Program-made: the position numbers and the translations under genes
Notes under the pieces: generated by a model
Databases searched by the model: none
The model's input: the letters and a program-made list of their open reading frames with translations, nothing else
What the model was told of the DNA's origin: nothing
Source of the DNA: DATCJA01 sp963814955
Lineage (GTDB): Bacteria; Acidobacteriota; Vicinamibacteria; Vicinamibacterales; UBA2999
Assembly (NCBI GenBank): GCA_963814955.1
Contig: CAWFEX010000008.1
Coordinates: 496,001-560,000 of the forward strand
Direction: 5' to 3'
Length of the DNA: 64,000 nucleotides
Shown: piece after piece, positions 52,633-60,502 of the stretch
Layout: each line of letters opens with the position of its first letter
How positions within the stretch are numbered: position 1 is the first letter of the stretch

Positions 52633-53138
52633 CGCCCGCGACACGAGAGCTGATCCGCAAGACCGCCGTCGGCGGTCAGTGTGTGCTCATCCTACTGGGT
52701 GTGGCGTGGGCAATCTTCGAGCGGCCGGCACCGCTTGTAAATGTTCGGTGGCGCGACGGTCTGTCGACGGAGGCTCGTCGGCGGACCGAGATCGAGCTCT
52801 ATCTCCAGAACGGCGAACCTGTCGGCGAGGCGTGGCGGTACGAGCTCGCGTCTCCGAGAACAGCGGACATCAGAGCCATCATTGCGCATCCGGATGTGGC
52901 AGATACTCATCACATCGAGCGTTATAACGCGACGCTCAGTGCGGATGCGAGCCGCGGCACGTTGCGCGTATGGTGGGCCGGACCATTCAAGGGAGTAAGA
53001 GGCCGGCTCGCGTTTCGAGCCTTGTTTGGACTGATTGGTATCGTGAGCCTGCTGTGTACGACGATCTCTGCGCTCTCAACCACACAACCGTCAACGTTCT
53101 TCCGGCGTTTTGTGCTCACTTCCCGATCGCAATCGTGA
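52629..53138 (+). CDS. Stand-alone RW/HP-V-DT module protein between two membrane segments
   Basis: 169 residues: helix at ~14-30 (VLILLGVAWAIF), module at 37-100 (VNVRW; AHPDVADTHHIER), then a loop and a second helix near 131-150 (ALFGLIGIVSLLCTTISA). This is the smallest protein in the window with the module and shows that it can exist without an HTTM or transferase domain. The ATG overlaps the stop of the polytopic gene by four bases. With the short N-terminus inside, the module would be extracytoplasmic. Family not recognised. Confidence 0.7.
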   Translation: MTPATRELIRKTAVGGQCVLILLGVAWAIFERPAPLVNVRWRDGLSTEARRRTEIELYLQNGEPVGEAWRYELASPRTADIRAIIAHPDVADTHHIERYNATLSADASRGTLRVWWAGPFKGVRGRLAFRALFGLIGIVSLLCTTISALSTTQPSTFFRRFVLTSRSQS

Positions 53139-53172
53139 ACGATGCGCGCGCTGGCGCTGCGTAGTGCAGGAA

Positions 53173-55323
53173 TCAGTGTGACGGCCGCGGTCGCAGCGTT
53201 GGTGACAAAGCGGCCGTTACGGGCCACAGCGAATACACGTCTATGTGCCAGTCGCAATCCTCGACGGGCTCCGTGCCACGCGTGAAATATTCGGTGTAGA
53301 CGGCCGGACGCTCCGTCGGCGATGCATCGCTGTCGAAGACCGCGGCATCCCGGCAAGCATCGGTGGCACGCTTGCCGGAAAGGCGACAAATCGTCACGGA
53401 CGTCACATTCGCTGGTAATGGAAACGGCCTGGGCGGGTCTCTTCGAGTTGCGATCGACATGAACCGGCCCCACAAGGGAACGGCGAGCGTGGCGGCGTAC
53501 TCGCGCGCGGCGATTGCACGCGGATAGTCATGGCCGACCCACACGCCCGTTGCCAGATGAGGCGTGTAGCCAACGAACCACGCGTCGTGATAGCCGTTGG
53601 TCGTGCCGGTCTTCCCGGCCGCCGGATGCTTGAACCCGACTCGCCGAGCCTGCCATCCGGTACCACTATTCAGCACATCCGAAAGCATGGCTGTCATCAG
53701 GAAGGCGGTTGCCTCGCTTACAGCACGTTCGGCACGAGGCCGCGCCGAGAACAGCACCTCGCCGCTGGTTGCTTCGACGCGGCGGATCAGCAAAGGCTGT
53801 GAGCGCATGCCGGCATTGGCAAATGCCGCGTACGCGGCGGTCATGGCGAGCAGAGTCACTTCGCCCGACCCAAGCGCCAGCGACGGAACCCCTGGGACCG
53901 ATTCGATGCCGAATCGTTCGGCCGCACGCAACGCTGCCGGTATGCCGATGTCCTGCAACGTGTTCACGGCGGCCCAGTTGCTGGATAGTCGGAGCGCCGT
54001 CCTCATCGTCATGGCACCGCCGCCAGAGTGATCGTCAGGGGTCCAGGCACCCTGGAGCGTCATCACGGGAATGCCGAACGCGTCAATCAGCGTCCCCGGC
54101 GTGTAACCACGCTCGAGGGCTGCCGCGTAGACGAACGGCTTGAACGCGGAACCTGCCTGACGCCTGCTCTGGGTGGCGCGATTGAAGGGGCTCTCGTCAA
54201 AGCTGCGACCGCCGACGATGGCTCGCACTTCGCCCGTTGTCGCGTCAAGCGCGACGAGCGCGGCTTGCAGAGGCGCGTCGCTGGAGAGGGGTTGACGCCG
54301 GCGTAACTGACGCTGCTCTATCTCGCCTACTGCGCGCGTCACCTCGGCCTCGGCAAGTTTCTGAAGGTCAGGATCCATTGTCGTGTACACGTTGAGGCCG
54401 CCCTCGTCGACGCGCTCCGCCCCGAACAGCCCAATGAGCTGCTTTCGAACCTCTTCCTTGAAGTACTGACCGTAGGTTTCCGGAGTATGCAGACGGTCCT
54501 GAAGGTGCACCTCGCGAGACGACGCCTGCCGAAACGTGGACTCGTTGATCGTTCCGGTCTCACGCATCGCGTTGAGGGTCGTCTGGCGGCGCGCGAGTGC
54601 GCGGCGCATGCTGACCGTCGGAGCGTAGCTCGATGGCGCCTTTACGAGGCCTGCCAGCAGCGCCGCTTCGGCCACATCGAGCTCCGCAGCATGTTTTCCA
54701 AAGTAACCCAGGGATGCGGCCTCAACACCGTAGAGGCCGTTGCCGAAGTACACCTTGTTGAGATACCACTCGAGAATCTGCCGCTTGCTGAACTGGCTTT
54801 CGAGCCGTGCGGCTACAACCACTTCCCTCAACTTGCGTTGCAGCGTCTTCTCGCGGCTCAGAAAACTCTGACGTGCCACCTGCTGCGTGATCGTGCTGGC
54901 ACCCTCGCTTCCCCATCCGTTGCGCAGATTGCCCCACATGGCGCCGGCGACACGGATGAAATCGACGCCGCCGTGTTCGAAGAAACGTTGATCTTCGACT
55001 GCCACGATGGCATCGATCAGGTGCGGCGAGACGCGCGAGAGCGGGACCTCGATGCGGTATTCCGTGAAAAACGTGAAGACGGGGTCATCGTGTGCGTCGA
55101 ATATTCTGGTGGCCTGCGCCATCCCTCGCAGCGCCTTCTCGTCCGGAAGGCTGGTCACCACACCGGCAAGAATCCACGCCGCGAAACCGGCCGAGGTCCA
55201 CAGCACCAATACGAGCGCGATGACGATCGTGATGAAGACACGATGATGAGCTTTGGCAGACGTCGTCACCGCATTGCTCAGCACAGGCCGACATTCCTCG
55301 TAAGAAGATGTCGCAACCGCCAT
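53173..55323 (-). CDS. mrcA: Bifunctional penicillin-binding protein 1A (class A)
   Basis: 716 residues. A membrane anchor at ~30-53 is followed by the GT51 transglycosylase domain with catalytic Glu110 in VAVEDQRFFEHGGVD and GASTITQQVARQSF. The transpeptidase domain has the nucleophile Ser392 (S-A-F-K), SSN at 447-449 and KTG at 571-573. It polymerises and cross-links peptidoglycan in the periplasm. The C-terminus extends ~90 residues past KTG with three cysteines (ICRLSG, DACRDA, VEDCDW). It converges with the module protein and is divergent from the pirin gene. Confidence 0.95.
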   Translation of the reverse strand: MAVATSSYEECRPVLSNAVTTSAKAHHRVFITIVIALVLVLWTSAGFAAWILAGVVTSLPDEKALRGMAQATRIFDAHDDPVFTFFTEYRIEVPLSRVSPHLIDAIVAVEDQRFFEHGGVDFIRVAGAMWGNLRNGWGSEGASTITQQVARQSFLSREKTLQRKLREVVVAARLESQFSKRQILEWYLNKVYFGNGLYGVEAASLGYFGKHAAELDVAEAALLAGLVKAPSSYAPTVSMRRALARRQTTLNAMRETGTINESTFRQASSREVHLQDRLHTPETYGQYFKEEVRKQLIGLFGAERVDEGGLNVYTTMDPDLQKLAEAEVTRAVGEIEQRQLRRRQPLSSDAPLQAALVALDATTGEVRAIVGGRSFDESPFNRATQSRRQAGSAFKPFVYAAALERGYTPGTLIDAFGIPVMTLQGAWTPDDHSGGGAMTMRTALRLSSNWAAVNTLQDIGIPAALRAAERFGIESVPGVPSLALGSGEVTLLAMTAAYAAFANAGMRSQPLLIRRVEATSGEVLFSARPRAERAVSEATAFLMTAMLSDVLNSGTGWQARRVGFKHPAAGKTGTTNGYHDAWFVGYTPHLATGVWVGHDYPRAIAAREYAATLAVPLWGRFMSIATRRDPPRPFPLPANVTSVTICRLSGKRATDACRDAAVFDSDASPTERPAVYTEYFTRGTEPVEDCDWHIDVYSLWPVTAALSPTLRPRPSH

Positions 55324-55400
55324 GCCACACGGAATTTGGTCAACTCTCGAGGCATTCCGCGATTGGATAAGCTCGAACCCATGACCTTCCGCATGCGATC

Positions 55401-55412
55401 ATGAGATCTCAT
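55401..55412. promoter_or_regulatory. Perfect 12-bp palindrome upstream of the pirin gene
   Basis: ATGAGATCTCAT ends 17 bases before the pirin ATG, in the 106-base spacer shared with the divergent penicillin-binding protein gene. A dimeric regulator site is possible; chance cannot be excluded. Confidence 0.25.
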
Positions 55413-55429
55413 TTCATCCAGGGTGCTTC

Positions 55430-56329
55430 ATGTCTATTCGCGCGACAAAACGGATTGTCCAGTCCAGGCCCACGCTCGAGGGCGCTGGCGTTCGCCTGCG
55501 GCGGGCGTTCGGATTCGGCAATACCAGCGAGTTCGACCCATTCCTGCTGCTCGATGACTTTCGAAACGACAATCCGAGTGATTACCTCGCGGGCTTTCCG
55601 TGGCATCCGCATCGTGGAATCGAAACGATCACCTACGTGCTCGCGGGCAACGTTGAACACGGGGACAGCCTCGGCAATCGGGGCAGTCTTGGAGCGGGCG
55701 ACATTCAGTGGATGACGGCGGGCAGCGGCATCCTGCACCAGGAAATGCCGCGGGGCGACACGCAGGGCAGGATGCACGGCTTCCAGCTCTGGGCCAACTT
55801 GCCCTCGTCACTCAAAATGACCGCGCCGCGCTACCAGGACGTGAAAGCCGCCGACATCCCGGAGGTGATCGACGACGATGGCACGCGGGTTCGCGTCGTA
55901 TGCGGCAGCTTTCTAGGGAAGACCGGGCCCGTGGACGGCGTCGCTGCCGATCCGCGGTATCTCGACATCGTCATTCCGCCTGGCGTGAAAAAGCACCTCC
56001 GCGTCGAAACACGACGGAACGCATTCGCGTACATCTTCGAGGGATCCGGCAGATTCCGCGATGCATCGCAACCACGTGAGGTACAGACCGATCGCGTCGG
56101 TTCGGGTGCTGATACCGAGTCTTCAGACGTCGCCGACCGATCTCTGGTGCTCTTCGACAACGGAGACGAAGTGGTTGTGCAGGCCGGGGAACAGGGAATC
56201 CGGTTCCTGCTCGTATCCGGTGAGCCGCTCGAGGAGCCGGTAGCGTGGCACGGACCGATCGTGATGAACACCGAGGAACAGCTACGGCAGGCTTATGCCG
56301 AGCTGCGAGCAGGCACCTTCATCAAGTAA
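55430..56329 (+). CDS. Pirin family protein
   Basis: 299 residues, bicupin. The N-terminal cupin contains the metal site PWHPHRGIETITYVL with His ligands and Glu, and the later GSGILHQEMP His/Glu; HPHRGIET is diagnostic of pirins. Bacterial pirins are cytoplasmic metal-binding proteins, some with quercetinase activity and some that bind enzymes such as pyruvate dehydrogenase. Function here cannot be resolved. An insertion around 205-228 (SQPREVQTDRVGSGADTESS) lengthens the C-terminal cupin. It is transcribed alone. Confidence 0.92.
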   Translation: MSIRATKRIVQSRPTLEGAGVRLRRAFGFGNTSEFDPFLLLDDFRNDNPSDYLAGFPWHPHRGIETITYVLAGNVEHGDSLGNRGSLGAGDIQWMTAGSGILHQEMPRGDTQGRMHGFQLWANLPSSLKMTAPRYQDVKAADIPEVIDDDGTRVRVVCGSFLGKTGPVDGVAADPRYLDIVIPPGVKKHLRVETRRNAFAYIFEGSGRFRDASQPREVQTDRVGSGADTESSDVADRSLVLFDNGDEVVVQAGEQGIRFLLVSGEPLEEPVAWHGPIVMNTEEQLRQAYAELRAGTFIK

Positions 56330-56381
56330 CGAAGGCGGTCTCACGCCCGGGTTGCAAGCGCCCTGACGCGGATTTCACATA

Positions 56382-57707
56382 TCAGCGGAACTGTCCCATG
56401 GTTGCGCGGAGCGCGCTGCCGAACCGGACCTTGTAGTGTTCGGGTTGGTGAATTCGACGCACGGACTCCGGAAGCGCTGCAAGAGCGGTTCGACTTCGAG
56501 CGCGAAGATCGCTCACGGACAGCGCCGGATGCTCTCGCTTGCCTGCCGACATGACGCGGGTCAGGAGCGGTTGTCCGGGGGGCATCTCGGCGGCGTCGCG
56601 GACCTGCTCGATGACGTCTTCCTTTGCCACGCCATCATTGAACATCCGCCAGATCTGCTTTCTGCCGGGATATGTGTGCTTGCCGACCGAGCGCTTCATC
56701 ACCGGCACCGCGGCTCCTCGACGTTCCAGCTCGACGAGCTTGTACACAGCACCAAGCGAGGGGACGTCGCTGACAGTGCTCAGAGCCGCGCCGACGCCAA
56801 ATCCGTCGACAGGCGCACCTGCTCTGACAATTTCGTCGATACGCCATTCGTCGAGGTCGCCGCTTGCGAAGACTTTGGTTTCGTGAAGACCTCCGTCGTC
56901 CAGAATGGCGCGCACGAGCGAGCTCAGCGCAATCAGATCGCCGCTGTCGAGCCTCACCGCCGACGGTTTCAGACCCGCGGCAACAACAGCCCGGGCGGCC
57001 TCGACGGTGTCGTATGTATCCAGCAGCAGCACCGCGTGCTCGCCAAACAGCCGAGCATACTGTCGAAATGCGGTGACCTCATCCTCGAACGACATGACCC
57101 AGGAATGAGCCATCGTTCCAGACACCGGAATGCCAAACCGTCGGCCCGCTTCGACGTTAGACGTTGAAACGCAGCCACCGATGAACGCCGCACGCGCGGC
57201 CAGCACTCCCGCTTCGATTCCATGCGCGCGCCGCGCACCGAATTCCACCACCGCGCGTCCGGACGCCGCGTGCGCAATCCGCGCAGCGCGGCTTGCAACG
57301 GAAGTCTGGAATCCGACGTACGTGAGAAGCGCGGTCTCCACGAGCTGCGCCTCCGGCAACGGTGCGGTGACGGTCAGAATCGGTGCAGGCGGAAATATTG
57401 GGGTCCCTTCCTCGACCGCCCGGACTTCACCGGTAAAACGAAAGCGCGGCAGGTAGTCGTCGAAGAAATCACGCGGCACACCGTGAAGAGCGGGAACGCC
57501 GCGCAGGTAGTCGATGTCCGCCTGGGTAAAGCGAAGCTGTTCCAGATAGTCGAGGACCTGATCGACTCCGGCCGCAACGAGGTACGCACGATTGGGCGGC
57601 AGCTCGCGCACGAACAGCTCGAACGTCGCCTGCGGCAGATAACCGGCCGACCAGTAGCCGGCGACCATGGTGAGCTCGTACAAATCCGTCGACAGAGACA
57701 GGCTCAT
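56382..57707 (-). CDS. pncB: Nicotinate phosphoribosyltransferase
   Basis: 441 residues. LSTDLYELTMVAGYW at the N-terminus, VEFGARRAHGIEAG, the catalytic-histidine segment SGTMAHSWVMSF and VRLDSGDLIALS are characteristic. It converts nicotinate and PRPP to nicotinate mononucleotide with ATP hydrolysis in the Preiss-Handler pathway, feeding NadE (22141). Its ATG is only nine bases from the divergent pncA ATG, which makes nicotinate from nicotinamide, so the two salvage steps are adjacent. Confidence 0.95.
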   Translation of the reverse strand: MSLSLSTDLYELTMVAGYWSAGYLPQATFELFVRELPPNRAYLVAAGVDQVLDYLEQLRFTQADIDYLRGVPALHGVPRDFFDDYLPRFRFTGEVRAVEEGTPIFPPAPILTVTAPLPEAQLVETALLTYVGFQTSVASRAARIAHAASGRAVVEFGARRAHGIEAGVLAARAAFIGGCVSTSNVEAGRRFGIPVSGTMAHSWVMSFEDEVTAFRQYARLFGEHAVLLLDTYDTVEAARAVVAAGLKPSAVRLDSGDLIALSSLVRAILDDGGLHETKVFASGDLDEWRIDEIVRAGAPVDGFGVGAALSTVSDVPSLGAVYKLVELERRGAAVPVMKRSVGKHTYPGRKQIWRMFNDGVAKEDVIEQVRDAAEMPPGQPLLTRVMSAGKREHPALSVSDLRARSRTALAALPESVRRIHQPEHYKVRFGSALRATMGQFR

Positions 57708-57716
57708 GGAGCTGCT

Positions 57717-58337
57717 ATGCTCAACATGATGACAGGAAGCCGTTCAGCTTTGCTGATCGTCGACGTGCAGAAGGACTTCTGTCGTGGAGGCGCGCTCGAG
57801 GTTCCGAATGGCGACGGCGTGGTCGCCCCGCTCAACCGCTATGCCGCTGAAGCAGTTGCGCGCGGATGGCCCGTGTACGCATCCCGTGACTGGCATCCTC
57901 GCGTCACTTCGCACTTTCAGCAGTATGGCGGAGAGTGGCCGCCGCACTGCGTGCAGGGCACGGAGGGGGCGGCGTTTCACGACGACCTGCGGCTGCCTGA
58001 ATCCGCGATCGTGATCACCACGGGAGAGGGGCCCGACGAACCGGGCTACTCGGCGCTCGAGGGCCACAACCCGAACGGTACGAACTTTCTCGACGATCTC
58101 AAAGCACGCGGCATTGACCATTTGTACGTAGGCGGACTCGCCACTGATTACTGTGTGAAGCACTCAGTGCTCGACGCGCGACGCGCGGGCCTGGAAGTCA
58201 CGGTGCTGACGGATGCAATTGCCGGCGTGGAGGTCAACGTCGGCGATTCCGCACGAGCATTAGAAGAAATGCGGGCAGCGGGCGCATGCTTCGCGGGTCA
58301 AATCTCAGAAGATCAAGCGCCGACTCACAAGTTGTGA
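57717..58337 (+). CDS. pncA: Nicotinamidase, isochorismatase family, with a substituted catalytic lysine
   Basis: 206 residues using ATG 57717 (ATGs at 57726 and 57729 are alternatives). Asp16 (LLIVDVQKDF), metal ligands Asp58, His60 and His66 (SRDWHPRVTSHF) and the nucleophile Cys146 (GLATDYCVKHS) are present. The catalytic lysine normally found nine residues before the Tyr of the Y-S-A motif is Thr102 here (ITTGEGPDEPGYSAL). It would hydrolyse nicotinamide to nicotinate for PncB, which is divergent and adjacent. The substitution makes activity worth testing. Confidence 0.9.
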   Translation: MLNMMTGSRSALLIVDVQKDFCRGGALEVPNGDGVVAPLNRYAAEAVARGWPVYASRDWHPRVTSHFQQYGGEWPPHCVQGTEGAAFHDDLRLPESAIVITTGEGPDEPGYSALEGHNPNGTNFLDDLKARGIDHLYVGGLATDYCVKHSVLDARRAGLEVTVLTDAIAGVEVNVGDSARALEEMRAAGACFAGQISEDQAPTHKL

Positions 58338-58358
58338 CTTGTGCTTGAATCGACGCCC

Positions 58359-58763
58359 CTACCAGAGACCGAGCTGTAGCTTCGCCGCCTCTGACATCCG
58401 GTCGCGGTCCCAGGGGGGCTCCCACACGACATCGACCTTCACATCGGACACACCAGGAACCCCGGCAACGGTTGTCTTCACCTTGTCGGGAAGAAACTGC
58501 GCCGCCGGACACGCCGGCGCGGTCAGCGTCATGCGGATGCCGACAGCGCTGGATGCATCGACGATGATGTCGTAAATCAGACCCAGGTCGTAAATATTGA
58601 CCGGAATCTCAGGGTCGTAGACGGTGGAAATGGCCTTGACAATGTGCGGTGTCAACGCGGAGCTTCGTTCGGGGTCATTCACGATGCCCGTCGTCTGCTG
58701 GTCGGCGCCCCCGGCTGATGACTGAACGGCCGACGGCTGGATAACAGGAAGTTCCTTCGTCAT
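58359..58763 (-). CDS. sufT: SufT / MIP18-like DUF59 iron-sulfur maturation protein
   Basis: 134 residues from ATG 58763; the frame is open further, to 59018, but the start overlaps the sufU stop (ATGA). The DUF59 domain shows YDPEIPVNIYDLGLIYD and MTLTAPACPAAQFL with the conserved cysteine, then VVWEPPWDRDRMSE. SufT helps deliver Fe-S clusters to target proteins. It has a ~35-residue low-complexity N-terminal extension. It is the last gene of the SUF operon. Confidence 0.9.
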   Translation of the reverse strand: MTKELPVIQPSAVQSSAGGADQQTTGIVNDPERSSALTPHIVKAISTVYDPEIPVNIYDLGLIYDIIVDASSAVGIRMTLTAPACPAAQFLPDKVKTTVAGVPGVSDVKVDVVWEPPWDRDRMSEAAKLQLGLW

Positions 58764-59209
58764 TCTGTTGATACGACGTCGGCGCGCGCGTCCATCGCCG
58801 AGCGCATCGTATGCCATGCGAGGCTCGCGCACTTCACGCGAACCGGGAACTGACGCACCCCGGCCAGCACCGTCAGCTTGCCGAGATTGTCGATAGGCGT
58901 CTCCGCCGGTGCCGTGATCATCTGTTGAAAGCGCTCGAACAGCGCCTTGGCCTCCTCGACGGTCTTCCCCTTGACGCTTTCGGTCATCAACGACGCCGAC
59001 GCCTTCGAAATGGCACAACCGGAACCTTGAAAACTGACGTCCGTGATCACTCCGCTGTCGTCGACTTTCAGGTAGACGGTGACTCGATCGCCGCAGAGCG
59101 GATTGAAACCCTCGGCGCTGCGTCCTTCGTCGATGGCGCGGAAATTCCTCGGCCGACGATTATGGTCGAGGATCACTTCCTGATACAGATCCTGGAGCTC
59201 GGTGTTCAC
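58760..59209 (-). CDS. sufU: SUF system sulfur-relay / scaffold protein SufU
   Basis: 149 residues. Ligands Cys39 and Asp41 (PLCGDRVTVY), Cys65 (GSGCAISKASASL) and Cys127 (RVKCASLAW) match SufU, which takes persulfide sulfur from SufS through a zinc site. The 18-20-residue insert typical of SufU is present around 80-105. It overlaps sufS upstream and sufT downstream by four bases each, so synthesis is coupled. Confidence 0.95.
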   Translation of the reverse strand: MNTELQDLYQEVILDHNRRPRNFRAIDEGRSAEGFNPLCGDRVTVYLKVDDSGVITDVSFQGSGCAISKASASLMTESVKGKTVEEAKALFERFQQMITAPAETPIDNLGKLTVLAGVRQFPVRVKCASLAWHTMRSAMDARADVVSTE

Positions 59210-60462
59210 CCGAATACCTCCCGCACGGTGCGCAGCGCGGCGACCAGCGCGTCGACATCCTCACGCGTGTTGTACAAAGCAAGCGACGCGCGCGCCGTCG
59301 CCGGCACGCCAAGGCGGGCCATCAACGGCTGGCAGCAGTGGTGTCCGGCGCGGACGGCGACGCCCTCGCGGTCGAGAATCGTGCCCACGTCGTGCGGATG
59401 CACATCGCCGAGAACAAATGACAGCACCGAAGCCTTGGCCGGCGCCGTGCCGGTCAGCCGCAAGCCGGGCACTTCCGTCAGGGCGCGGGTCGCGTACTTC
59501 AGGAGCTCGTCCTCGTAAGCGGCCACGCGCTCGATGCCGATGGCCGTCAGGTAGTCGAGCGCCGCCGCAAGACCAATCGCGCCCGCAATGTGCGGCGTGC
59601 CTGCCTCGAACTTGTACGGAAGGTCGGCAAACGTCGTCCGCTCGAACGTGACCCTCCCGATCATGCCGCCGCCGCCCTGATACACGGGCATCGACTCGAG
59701 CAGTGCCTTGCGGCCGTAAAGAACACCCACGCCGGTAGGGCCGAAGATCTTGTGGCCCGAGAACGCGTAAAAATCGCAGCCCAGCGCCTGAACATCCACG
59801 GGCATGTGCGCCACCGCCTGCGCCCCGTCGACCACCACGGTGATTCCCCGCGCCTTGGCCAGCCGGACGACCTCCGCGATTGGATTGATCGTGCCGAGCA
59901 CGTTCGACACATGCGCAATCGCCACAACCTTCGTACGGTCGTTCAGCAGCCGCTCGAACTCGTCCAGCAGCAGCTCACCCGTGTCGCTCACCGGGATGAC
60001 GCGCAGCTTCGCACCTTTCTGCTCGCACAGGATCTGCCACGGGACGATGTTCGAATGGTGCTCCATCTCGGAAATGACGATCTCGTCGCCGACGCCGACC
60101 AGCGTGCGGCCGAGGGTCTGGGCCACGAGATTGATGCCCTCGGTCGTGCCGCGCACGAAGACGATCTCGTTCGCGTCGGCGGCATTGAGGAAGCGACGAG
60201 CGGTCTCGCGCGCCGCCTCGTAAGAGTCGGTGGCACGCCCGCTCAGGGAATGCACGCCACGATGGACGTTGGAATTCTCTTCGACGTAGTAGTGCACCAG
60301 GGCGTCGAGCACTGCCTGCGGCTTCTGCGTCGTCGCGGCGTTGTCGAGGTAAACCAGTGGCTTGCCGTGAATACGCTGCCGCAGAAGTGGGAAATCCCGC
60401 CGGATCGCCCTGACGTCCAGGGCCTCTCGATGTGCGGATACTACAGATGCCATAGTGTTCAA
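59206..60462 (-). CDS. sufS: Cysteine desulfurase SufS
   Basis: 418 residues, class V PLP enzyme. YLDNAATTQKP, the PLP lysine Lys238 in AFSGHKIFGPTGVG, and the catalytic cysteine region RAGHHCCQP (Cys376, followed by a second Cys) are present. It removes sulfur from cysteine and passes it to SufU. The start could be ATG 60462 or the Met three codons later. It is located 40 bases after sufD and overlaps sufU. Confidence 0.96.
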   Translation of the reverse strand: MNTMASVVSAHREALDVRAIRRDFPLLRQRIHGKPLVYLDNAATTQKPQAVLDALVHYYVEENSNVHRGVHSLSGRATDSYEAARETARRFLNAADANEIVFVRGTTEGINLVAQTLGRTLVGVGDEIVISEMEHHSNIVPWQILCEQKGAKLRVIPVSDTGELLLDEFERLLNDRTKVVAIAHVSNVLGTINPIAEVVRLAKARGITVVVDGAQAVAHMPVDVQALGCDFYAFSGHKIFGPTGVGVLYGRKALLESMPVYQGGGGMIGRVTFERTTFADLPYKFEAGTPHIAGAIGLAAALDYLTAIGIERVAAYEDELLKYATRALTEVPGLRLTGTAPAKASVLSFVLGDVHPHDVGTILDREGVAVRAGHHCCQPLMARLGVPATARASLALYNTREDVDALVAALRTVREVFG

Positions 60463-60502
60463 CCCTCAGCGTGCCGAAGGGTTACGGCCTGTCACGTCCT
60501 GC

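Noticed and set aside
54487..55404. Plus-strand frame of 305 codons
   Set aside because: Antisense to the transglycosylase domain of PBP1A.
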